Program-made: the position numbers and the translations under genes
Shown: positions 36,501-46,800 of the stretch, piece after piece
How the letters are laid out: every line of letters begins with the position of its first letter
Position numbering within the stretch: position 1 is the stretch's first letter
The notes under the pieces: generated by a model
The model's database searches: none
What the model was told of the DNA's origin: nothing
What the model saw: the letters and a program-made list of their open reading frames with translations, nothing else
Source of the DNA: Lotmaria passim
Lineage: Eukaryota; Euglenozoa; Kinetoplastea; Trypanosomatida; Trypanosomatidae
Length of the DNA: 64,000 bases
Assembly: GCA_037349495.1 (NCBI GenBank)
Contig: CP140220.1
Span: 248,001 to 312,000 of the forward strand
Direction: 5' to 3'

Positions 36501-36641
36501 GGTGGGTGGGATGCCCTTCGCACCATTGTTCACCAGCTTCTCAGACGGAAGAGCATGCACCTTGGTTGGGGGATTAGAGTTCGGCACGGTCGACTCTTTT
36601 GAGCGAAAATCGCGCCTGCTGGACCCGTTTTCAGTCTCCAT
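33555..36641 (-). CDS. ERG7: Lanosterol synthase (oxidosqualene cyclase)
   Basis: This frame encodes 1028 aa from an ATG. It cyclises 2,3-oxidosqualene to lanosterol, the first sterol of the ergosterol pathway, on the ER membrane. The catalytic motif DCTAE is present with the proton-donor Asp at residue 743. QW-type repeats are seen as DGGWGQHTEGHST, DGGFYGSWAVCYTYAAW, DGGWGEDINACVQ and NGDWAQ, and the family C terminus FNGNNPIHYPGYKNSMPVWALGRY is intact as separate short blocks. Usual length is about 730 aa. The excess is an N-terminal extension with a likely membrane segment at about 110-137, an acidic insert near 235-270, and a His/Gly-rich insert near 360-400. No key residue is missing. 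Confidence 0.97.
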   Translation of the reverse strand: METENGSSRRDFRSKESTVPNSNPPTKVHALPSEKLVNNGAKGIPPTAGAGAGDRAGWIKNLLGALVRVLQPYAAEHERFVEYQRTLPVRTVVPEPPNTLRDYVRHQLWCVGRLCFLSFFFAFTWFFWLTLHCVLKVLDMHQRRIWLRHRRAWPFKSVPHVRKNTHKPSRNFPLEGWHLRCEDGRQRWYYGAPMRDGETNNEMGLAQLCGLHTVADYHELLRRRAAEESEEEAGRPQSSKAPGCGDGHDGASHSDKGEVNDGEGVFGKRVPWRPDLLEEKCAKRAFVEKYQLGLTQPSPPQLRASAESAMDDGLRFLLKLQDPFSGHWPNDYSGCMFLVAGLVYTKYIVADGEAHHMFAACSERHHHHHVKLSGKQKGNHDGSGKMGDYAERVLGVPAAENGGEEPCRCGEATRQELIRYLRNYQNHDGGWGQHTEGHSTMLGTVLNYVSMRLLGVPANDAQATNARNWIHAHGGATTTPMWGRVWLSILGVYSWQGVDPIPPEMILLPDWVPFSFGKAWCHSRVIAIPFSYFYGLRWSAPAFPTTIALRNELYTQSYDTIPWRNFRGAVCECDLYTPTSPLFRMAMRLLDLYERHPLPFLRRYALEVNWRHIAYDDENTHFICLGPVNKSLNMLVTWIREGEHSARFQEHCDRVADYLYMGPTGMRMSGYNGSQLWDTSFAVQAVCACRREAMFPTEMELAHHYVDVAQVQEDPMAAAQFYRHRTKGAWNFSTSAQGWQVSDCTAEGLRVMLLLPQYSFPVRRICDGVDEILSLRNSGLGGDGGWATYEPTRGPFYCELLNCAELFKDVMIDYSYAECSSSCIHTLALFRVQYPYYRRAEVDRAISEGIACVLGKQQPDGGFYGSWAVCYTYAAWIVADALRVSKELPDMATHPHCVKLVDFLLRHQNEDGGWGEDINACVQQMWVDNPDGSQVVNTAWAVMAIMNASGAASHTDVERQRMIRRAVDRGIQLIMSRQLENGDWAQERISGVFNGNNPIHYPGYKNSMPVWALGRYNAWKRLYVLTSP

Positions 36642-37898
36642 GATAGTCGGACCTCAAAGGCAAAAAAGAAAAAAGGAGTACTTTTTGTTGTTGTTCGTTT
36701 GCTTGCTTGTGTTCTTTTTTTTTTTTTTTCGTTACTGTGTGTGTGTGTGTGTGTGTGTGTTAGACTGTATGTTGTTCCCTGGCCTTTTTCTTTTTCTTTT
36801 TTCTTAACCTCGTTGCCACGTTGCCTGCTCTGGTAAATCGGCTGTGCAGCACGTTTTACTTCTTGTGTGTTTCACGCTGTTAGTGAACTGAAGCTGTGCT
36901 TTTCTTTTTCTTTTTCGTCTTTCTTATTGTTCTTCCCAAAGGTTAGTTTCACGGAATCGAGTGTAGGAGTCAATGCACAAAAACGTGGTACGTGTTGTCT
37001 CCTGTTCACCGCCGCCAAATAGAAAATCAATAATAATAATAATGACAAAAAAAAAAAAGCACACGGTCAGTTCCCTAAATAATATAAATAGCACCAAGGA
37101 ACAGCAAAGAAATGAAAGTGGTGTTCACGGAGAAACCAAAAAAAAAAAAAAAATCGAAAGAAAAGATGGTAAAGAGAGACACAGATAACTCCAATCTTTG
37201 GATTTCCTCTGTTGAATCAAAATTAAAGAGTGAGGATGTCGGCGTCAACGCGGAAGAACGCAAGAAAAAAAAAAAAAAAAGAGGTTGAAGGATCGAGGAG
37301 GGAAAGAAGGGTTGTAATTGCCTTAAAGTCGCTAAAGCTGTTCATCCTTTTCGTTTTCTCTTTCTCTTTTCGAGACAAAGATACGAGCAAATAAAAACAC
37401 ATATATCGTCAGTTTCAGAGGAGCAGCTATCAAAAAGAAGTGAGCTGCTAAAGTGCCCTGTCATACACGATACAGGTATTTCTACTCATCAGCCACACTC
37501 GGGATTTCTTCTTCTTGCTTCTTAGTCTTTTTTTCCTTCACTTCTTGGTTACTTTACTCTAGCAGGGATCTCCACGAGTCACCCTAGGTTTACACTTACA
37601 AAGAAACAACAACCAGCAAAAATAAAAACAATAAAGAAGCGCTGAAATACAGGCAAACGACAAAAAAACAAGCAGGCACGGGATCTCTCAAAAAAAAAAA
37701 AAGTCAAGATAAGCGAAGAAGCACACATGTCATACTCACACACACACACACATACACAACGACAAAGTACCCAGGCAGAGAAAAAAAAAAAACGCTTACA
37801 CACGAAAAAAAAAAAGAAAACTATTTTTTAAGCCTTCGGTCATTGTGCCAGTAAGAGCAGAATTTAAAAAAAAAAAAAGAACACAACCGAGTGATGTA
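36642..37898. other. Intergenic region between lanosterol synthase and the kinase gene
   Basis: No gene seen. It contains (GT)n at about 36736-36761, (CA)n at about 37738-37756 and several A or T runs. The segment 37280-37600 is less repetitive but has no open frame of note. Confidence 0.7.
36653..36654 (-). promoter_or_regulatory. Predicted trans-splice acceptor AG of lanosterol synthase
   Basis: The sense strand reads CTCCTTTTTTCTTTTTTGCC, then TTTGAG, leaving a 5' UTR of only 11 nt. A site further upstream is possible. Confidence 0.4.
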
Positions 37899-40800
37899 TT
37901 ACGAAATGGGCAGGGAGCCGCCCACATCTGCACCAGAGACAGCAAGCGAGGCGGAGGTGGAGTCCCCCATACGCGCACTGCGGCGGCGTTCTTCCGAAAC
38001 TGGTCCAGTGACGGATGTCGCCGCCGTAGGGGAGGCCGTAGGCTGCGTAGTGCTACCACCCTGCCCCAGTTGTGCGTATTGCTGCTGCTGCTGCTGCTGC
38101 GGGAGAGGAAAGGCGGATGTCGAACTGCTGACGTGGGGTGGTGCAGCAACAGCGGCAGCAGCAGCGGCGGGGGCTCCTGCACCGGGCGGCTGTGGCGACA
38201 CCTCACGTGACGGACTCGCGGACGGACTCATGGTCAGCGTCTGCAGCCGCGTCGTTGCCTCTTCTACAAGCTCTATCAGCTCCACACAGGTCGGGCGGCG
38301 GGTCGGGTCCATTTGAAGGCAGCGCTGGGCAATCGCAACGAGGTCCGGACACTCTGGACACTCCGGGATCTCCGGCGGCTCGGCGGTGTAGGTGAGCAAG
38401 TTCACGATCTGCTCCTCGCTCTCGAAGTCGTACTCGTACCACGGCGCCTCGCCAGACATCATCTCGATCATCGTGCAGCCCACCGACCAGATGTCCCCCG
38501 CCTTCGTAGGTCCATCCAACTTCCCCATTGTCACAGCGCTGTTGACGGGGTCGACGTGTCCGGCGGGGTTCGTGTGCACGTTGTGGAACAGCGCTGGGTC
38601 CATCCAGCGCAGCGTGCCAGCCACGTGCAGCGTGCCACCGCCACCACCACCGTTGTTGCCTGCCGACGCCACGTCGTCGTTGTGTTGCCCGGATGTGCCG
38701 CGGGACGTGGCGCTGTGGTTGTCCCCACCCGCGCCGCCGCTGCCCCGTGCTGCGGCGGCCGCCGCCGCCGTGGCATGGGGGCGGCTCAGCAGCCGTGCCG
38801 TGCCAAAGTCCGTCAGCTTCACCTTGCCCTTTTCCGTGATGAGGATGTTGGCCGTCTTGAGGTCGCTGTGGACGATGTTGTGGCGATGCAGGTAGGCCAG
38901 CCCGTCAAGCGCCTGGTGCAGGTAGGAGAGAATGACGCCAGGGCTGAGGGCACCGAAATTGTCGAGCAGGTGCCGCAGCGAGCCGCCTGGCACGAACTCG
39001 AGCAGAATATTGAAGTACAACGCGTTCTGCGAGGAGCCGTAGTACTGCACGATGTTCGGATGTGTCGCCTTCGACAGCACGTTGATTTCCTCCTGCAGCG
39101 AACGGTACTGCTGCAAGATCGCCTTCGCCTCCGGGTCGTTCTCGGCGTCCTGGCCATGCGCGAAGGTCGGCAGCCGCACCCGCTTCACCGCGATCAGCTG
39201 TCCGTTCGTGAGATTGATGCCGAGGTACACCTCCGCGTTGCCGCCCTTGCCCAACATCTCCTCGCCAATCTTCCACTCGATCGTCTCGCGGTGGGCGTGG
39301 CGGCTGCCGCTAGCGTTGCGGCTGCTGCGCGGGGCGCCGCCGGCCCGGCGTGACCCGGTCGGCGTCCCGCTCGCAAAGCTGGAGTTGTCCGGTGTGGAGA
39401 GCTGCCGCGGCGTGCCGCGACGCGCAGCGCCGATGGAGTGCGTGTTGGGCGACGCTGTGATCGTGTTCTGGCTGCTGGCCCCACTGTCCCGGCTCTGATT
39501 GCCGCCGCGACGACCCGTATGCGGGCGGGGTGACAGTCGCGGGTCGAGCAAGCTGCGCAGCTCCGTCCCATCTCGATCGTTCAGCGGCACGCCGCGCTCA
39601 TCTGTCAGCATGAACACGAAGCCCAAGAAGAACTGCGAGGTGCTGAGTCGGAACGTGATGAGAGCCTTGTCGCGCAGAATGCAGCTCTTCTCTTTTCCGA
39701 TCTTCTTCACGTTGACGTAGGTGCCGTTGGCGCTGCGGTCGCACAGGGTCACGGTGAAGGACTTACCGCGACGCGGTCGCTCACCGCTGCGGCCGCTGCG
39801 TGGGGTGTGCATGTCCTGCTGCGCCGTCGCCGAGACGGTGCGCACAATCGTGAACTGGACACTGCTGACGAAGATGTCGGAGACGACGGCGGTGCACTTG
39901 CTGCTGCGGCCCAGCCGGAACTCCTCGCCGAGCGGGACACTGATGCGACAGGAAGGGATCGTAGCCTCATCACGGGAGACCAACACCGCCCAGACAGCAC
40001 CGTCGCCCGCGCGGTGGGGCGTGGTGCGGGCAGCCGTAGAAGCACCACCACCACCACCACCCGCTCCAGCAGCAGCGGCGGAGCTGGCGCTGTGGCTGTT
40101 CGGACGAGCAGGGTACGGCGACGAGGAGCTGGTACCGTTGTTGTTGTTGTTATTGCCACTGTCACCACCATCACCGATGCCGGCAGGAGAGCCGCTGTTG
40201 CTTGTTGGCAGCAGCCGAGCGCTGGAGGGCAAGACGTCTTGGTAGCTCTCTATCGCAGTGGCAGAGCGCCGCCGTGACGACGGCGCCGCTGCCCCGGCAG
40301 CGCCTTCTCTTCGCCGTGTCCCGCCGCCGCCGCTCTGAGACGTAGCGGGAGCCGCGGGGCCCTCGTCAGCGTTGCTGCTATCACCAGCACCAACAACACC
40401 ACCACTGTTTCCGCCGTTGTTAGGATTGGCGCCGCTGACATTCACGCCGGTGTCGACGCTGCTGCGGTTGTTCCGGTTGTAGTTGCTCGTGTCCGTCTCG
40501 AGGATCTCATCAGCAGCCAAGGACGGGCTCAGTAGGCGCGCCCCGCCATAGCGTGGGGATGTGACGGAGCGGCTAAAGACACCCGTGCCAGTCGGATCAT
40601 CGATCTCGGCAGGTCCGCCGGTGTGGCCCGCACCACCACCGCCGCCGCTCGTGTCCTGCGCCATCGAGGCGTACCGCGGAGGCGGGGAGTCGACGTCGGT
40701 CTTTGGTGTCGCGTACATCGCCTCGGTCGTCGTCGCCGCACGTGGTGTGCTGACCGAGAGAGATGGCAATGGAGCCGTGTCACGACTTGCCCCACCGCCG

Positions 40801-43800
40801 CTGCCACCACCGCCGAGGTGGCCAGAGCTGCGCTGATCTGCAGAGCCAGCAATCATGGAGTCTGGCGCGGCTGTCAACGGCGCCTGCGCCTCTCTCTTGG
40901 CGTTACTTCGGTCGTTTATGTTGATGTTGGCGTACTCCTGCGCACCGCTTGCTCGTCGCGCTGCGGCCGTCCCCACCACTGCGGGGGTGTTGTTGCCGAT
41001 GGCCTCAGCGGGCGCGCCGCTGCCGTCCACGTAAGCGCCGTTGTTCTGGATTCCTGCAGATGGTGCGGTGGTGGGGGGGTTGAGGCTGGCGTGCTCGTCG
41101 CTGTTGCGTTGGCGGTGGCCACGGCGGTGCGGATGGTTCGCAGACGACGCATCCTCGGTGGCCGTCATGGCGGCGGCGGCGGGAGTGGCGACCGCTTGAG
41201 ATGACTGCGGCGTCGCCGCAACGCTGTTGTTGTTGTTTGAATTATTGTCAGTGCTCGGTTCGCGGTAGATGCGTGTAGAAACGCCCCCGCCGGCGTTGCT
41301 AGCGGGCGGCTGCTCCCCAGGCCGCCGGCGATGCGGAGCCGAGCTGCGGCGAGAGTTCACCACCACGGCAGCGGTGTCGCTGCCGGCGACGTGCACGCCC
41401 GCAGCCCCGGAAACCCCAGCAGCAACAGCAGCATTGGTGAAGCTGGCAGAGCCCTGCGACGACGACAGCGGTGGCGGTGGGGGCTGCTGTGTCAGGGAAG
41501 GAAGCCCGCCATGGGCCACCATCGTTGACGCCTCTGGCAGCGTTGAGCTCAACGCTCTAATATCCTGCGTGTTCGTGAAGCCCGGGTAGGCGGTGCCAGT
41601 CATCGCTGCCGGGGCCACGGACGGCAACGATGGCGACGACGGCGTTGTTCGGCTCTTCGCGTTAGCCTCGACCGCCACCGCGTTCGTGCTCATGGACTGC
41701 CGAATACGGTTGTATGCCGCGGTTGCGGCCAGCAGCTGATCGGACAGCCCCTTCAGGAGCCGCAGCTGCCGCGCCGCGTCTGACGTCACGACAACCGGTC
41801 GCATGTCCAGCCCTGAGCCGACGCCGAGTGGGGAGGAAGTCTGCGAGACATGCAACGTGCGTGCGGCGTTGCCGGTCAGCGACAGCAGCCCCAGCAGCTC
41901 CGTGTACCCGCTGGGGTCCTCCTCAATGCTCCGACGATAATGCTCCACTGCGTCTTTGACATCCGCGACATACTGCAGACTGGCGGAGCCGTCGCCCCAC
42001 AGCGCCGGCAGCTGCGGACGTTGCTGTCGCACGAACGGTGACTGCTGTTGCGAGGGCGGAGTGCCAAGGTAGCTTTCCACGTCGTTCCCAGTGTACCATC
42101 CGCCGCCACCGCTGCCGCCAAAAAAGGCGAGGGCGCCGTTGCTGCGCTCGTCAGGTGATACGCTGCTCACGCGACGCCGGCTGCGCTGCCGCTCGTGCAG
42201 GAGCGCCTCTGCACTGCCACACGCAGTTGCGTAGAGCGGCGGCTCCGACAGCGTCAGCAGCAGCGGCGCATCGCTGCCCAGCAGACGCTGCAGGACGTGG
42301 CGCAGCGTGTGCTGCGGGACCACCTCTGCGTTGAGCAGCGCCACCGGCACCACCATTGTTGCAGTTGTCGTCGCGCTCGAGGCGGCACTGCGGTGCGCGT
42401 CGACGAGGGACGCTGAGCCGACGCCCAACGTGTCCGCGCCGTTACCACCCCCATCGAGCATCGATGGAGGGTAATACGGAAAGCCCCCGTGGAGGGCGGA
42501 CTTGGTCGAGAGCAGCTGTTCCAAGGTCGCTGCGAGGCTCTGCTGACTGCCCGCCATCGCCGCCGCCATCGCCTCTGGCAGATTGTCGTTGAAGACACCT
42601 TCCTCTTCTTCTTCCACGTCAGCGTCGTCGCTGTTGCTCGACTCGTCGATCTCCCCCAATTCCTCCTCACTGTCCTGATCCTCCTCCTCCTCCTCGGATG
42701 TTGCAAAGCGACGTGGTGGGTTCATGACACGCCGTTGACGACGACGCAGTTGCTGCTGTTGCTGCTGGTGGTGTTCCTGTTGGCGTTCTTGACGAGCGAT
42801 GAGGTGTCGGCCCGAGAGCACCGCCTCCCCGCCATCGTCGCTGTTGTTTCCGTCACGCCTGCGCAGCCCGCCAGCACCGTCCTGCTCGCTCGTCGTCGTC
42901 GCCGTCGTGTACGCCTTCCGCCCACTTGCCTCCTCGGTCGAATTTGACTGTGGTGGATTTGGCTGAGTTGGTGGCGGCGGCGGCGGCGGCGCCGCTGCTC
43001 GCTCTTCGCGATGTCCGCGGTGACCGCGGTGCTGGTGCAGGTGGTGACTCAGCAAACCACCCAACTGATTCTCCACGACACCTGCCTCCTCACTGCAGAG
43101 AAGGCCCCGCAACGGACGCAGCGTGGCGCGGAAGACCATGCCACGTAGCGCAGGGAACCGCCCTCGTGGCGCCGGCCCTGCTGCTGCTGCGCCTCCTCCA
43201 GCGGCCGCCTCGTCGTCCCCCTCCTTTTCCTCATCGTCCTCCGCCTCGTCTCTTCCGTTATCACTGCCCGGAGGAGGCGGGGCGTCCTGCTGTCCGCGTG
43301 GTCGACCAGCTGCACGACGCCATGTCTCATCAGAAAGCGACCCGTCCACGTTTACATCCTCGCCAGCTCCGTAGATGCCAAAAAAGCCTCTTGTGGTGTT
43401 GCTGAGGGCAGTTGGGGGAGGTGGTGGTGGCGGGGGAGGGCGAGCACGCGGCCCATGCAACGAGCCACTGCCGCCCTCCGCGTTCGCCGGCGCCAGCGCC
43501 GTCAGCGAGGGTGTGGCGGAGGGCGAGGACTGCCTTTCCCACAACGCAGATGCCCCATTAGTTCCCGTCTGGCCATTACCGCCGCCACCACCGCGTTCTC
43601 CACGTCCACCAGGACCGGAGGGAGAGGCGTACCGGCCACCAGCGGTGGAGACGCTGTTCGGGCTGCCGTCGACGGAAAAAAGAGCGTGTGTACCTGCCAC
43701 GCCGCCCTCGTACGTCGTCTTTGCCGCAACAGAGAGCGCGCAAGGGGTGTAGAAAAACCCAGCCAAGGGGGCATCTTGACGAAGAGGGACGGGTGGTGTC

Positions 43801-46800
43801 GCGGCGGCAGATGCGGCGTTGGCGTCGTCCTCCTCGTTACATACCGCGCCTGTAGCATGCGTTTCAGGCTGCGCTTGGCGCTGCGAGGAAGCGAGTGACT
43901 CGTGCGTCTGCCCCGAGCCCGTGTTCTGCTTGCATGCGAGATGGAGAGAGTAGGCCTGCGACGCGACCTCGCCGCCTGCTGCGGAACCGGCGGTGGTGCC
44001 AGCAGAGGCGGCCGCCACCTCCTGCACGTTACCGTGCCCCGCCGGCGACGGCGGTGGTGGTGGCGCGAAGCCCGGCGGCGGCGGTGATGACGACAACGAC
44101 AAGGCGTTTCCGAAGCTCCTCTGCCAGGCCGCGGCAGTCGTGCTTGTCGCCATCGTCGTCGTCGTCGTCGTCAGCGCGGGGACCGGCGCCTCGTAAACGA
44201 AGTTGCTGAAAGCGGAGCTGCCCAGCATGTCGTAGGCGGGGCAGCCTGTCAGTCGTGCTATGTAACGGTTCCAACACAGCACCTCGCCCGTGCGTGGGTG
44301 GACGAGGGCGACGGGAAGGGGCAGCGCGTCACAGAGGCCGTGGAGGAGCGGGCGGCGGAGTACTATCACGATCGGTGGTGTTGTTGGTGGTGGTGGGGCA
44401 GCGTTGGTGCTGTTGTGCTGGTGCTTCTTGTTATGGCTGCTTCCGCCGTGGTTTGCCGCAGTCTTGCCGCTGGTCTTGTTCGGTTTGCCGGACTCAGAGG
44501 TTGATGGTGCGCGGAGATCAGGCCCAGCCAATACCTCGGCCCACGCATCGAAGCACAGCGCAAAGGGGGGTCGATGGCGGATTTCTGGTGGCGCCGCCGC
44601 CCCGGCATCGTCTGCAGCTTTCTCCTTTTCGAGCGTGACCGGATTGCTGTGGGAATGGGGCTGGGGATGGCTGCTGCGGCGAGCTTTAGCGTAGAAGTAC
44701 GGGCAGTGTCCACGCAGCACGACGCGGCGCACCACCGCGCCCTCCGCGGCTACGTCTCCAACTTCCTCCTTCTTCTCCTCCTCCGCTACCGAAACAGCCG
44801 TGGCCGCTTTGGTGGACTTCTTCTTCTTCGCCTTTTTTTGCTTCGTGGTAGCCGCGACGCTTTTGCGGGCTGGTGTCGCGTCCGCCCCGGCGACGACGAC
44901 GCACGCGGCCTGCGCGGCCTCGCGCAGTTTCGTCAGCAGTCGCACCACCGCCTCACGTTCTATCACTTCCAGCCACACCAGCACATCCGGCAGGCGTCGG
45001 TACATGAGGGCTGGCACGTCCGTGCCCAGCAGACGGCACAACAGCGGACTCACATCCACAATGACAAGGTCGGCGTTCAGGACAAGATACGGCGCGCAGG
45101 CGTCTTCGAGAGAGGCCCAAGCCGGCACATCGGCGAGCATCGCCTCCTCGTCCTCTTCGTCTCGCACACCGCAGTCGCCGTTTGCGTTGTTGTGGCTGTT
45201 GTGCGCCGCTGCTGCCGCGGTGTCCCCACCATGCCCACCCGCCATCTCGGCGTCCGGCCCAGGACCTCGGGTCTGAACGTGGTGCTCCGTCCCAGCCTCC
45301 TCCTCCGCTTCACGAGCCACAGCAAAGTCAGCAGCGGCAGCGGCAGCGGAGCCTGGAGGGGAAGCGCGCTCGTTGCCGGTGGCAAACGCGGGTTGGCCTG
45401 CACTGGACAGCTGCTGGTGCTGCGGTGGAGGCCCACGCTTCTGCGGGGTGCTCTTGCGGTTCCTGCCTTTCCAGAGAGGCGCCTGTGAAGGCGCTACCGC
45501 GGCTGATGCGCTGCCGCGCTCCTCGTCCGAGTTGCCTTCCTGAAACACACCCCTCTCTTCACCTTCTTCCATATTGCTGGAGTCGTCGCCGTCCGCACGG
45601 TCCGCCGCCTGACGGCCGTTGCCACTCCTCCTCGTCTTGACATCCAGGGGTGAGTAGGCCGGGGGAGCCAGCATACGCGTGTGACTCACCTTCGCACCGC
45701 CACCGTTGGCGCTCGTGTTATTCTGACTCGTTTCGCTGCCTCGCATTGCTGCCCGAGGAGGCGACGGGGTGGAGTACAGCGTTGTTTGCACTTCCTGTGG
45801 TGACTGCGACTGGAGCTGCTGCTGCCCTGGATTGCGGCGGAGATGATCTAAACGGCGGAGCTGCACGTCACGCGGGGTGTGGTAGTCCTCCGCCGCGAAA
45901 GGCTCGCCGACAGCGGAAGCGTCCACGTAGTCTCCCGCGCTTTCGTCCAACGCACAAACAGCTGTGTCAGGCATCACCTGCTGTTGTCGCTGGTTCGGCT
46001 GCTGCTGCGGCTGTATTCTTGGTCGGTTAAATCGTGGAAGCACGAAGCGCCGCAGCTGCTGTTGTCGAAAAGCCCCAGGCAGCGTCGCCTCCCTTTCTCC
46101 GCCGGCGTAGTCGTTGTATCCGCACGTCGGGTAGCCGTTGCCGATGCCGCCCATGCCACGACCCCCGCATTGGTTATAGTAGCTGCTGCCGTTATAGTAG
46201 CCTGGACGGCAGGGGTGGCCGCCGAAGCCGCCACCAGCGCCTCGCGCGAGAGTCGCATACCCGCCAACCTGCGGCACCGCACCTGACACGTTGGTGCTGT
46301 CCATCATGCCCGCATACGCGGCAGCTGGCGGTGGTGGTGGCAGCACCCCTGTGACTGCGCTGTTGTTGTCGTTGTTGTAGCGGAGCGGTGGCTGCTGGGC
46401 AGCGCGCCCAACGCCGCTCAACGCGGGAAAAGGAGAGAAGGCGTTGTACACGGCTGGCGGTGCTCCGCCGCGCCCGCTGTTGGCGGTGGCTACGCGGGAA
46501 ATGTAAAGCGTGTTAGGCGGTGCAGCCAGAGCAGCAGTCGCAGTCGCCGGCATCCTCTGCCCATTCACGTCGACCGCGTGGTGGCAGGATGGTGCGGCTG
46601 CGGTGAAAGGGACAACGGCGCTTGAAAGCGACGGGAGCGGTGGCTGGCACGCAAATGTGACGGAGCGGCGGGGGCCTTTCACGCAGACCAGAAGGAGGAT
46701 GCTGACGACTGGGACCGCCATCCAGACGACCAAGGTCAGCAGCGTGCCAGGTCCAGTGTGCTGACACTGGCCCAGCAAAACAGCCATGTGCACCAAGCCG

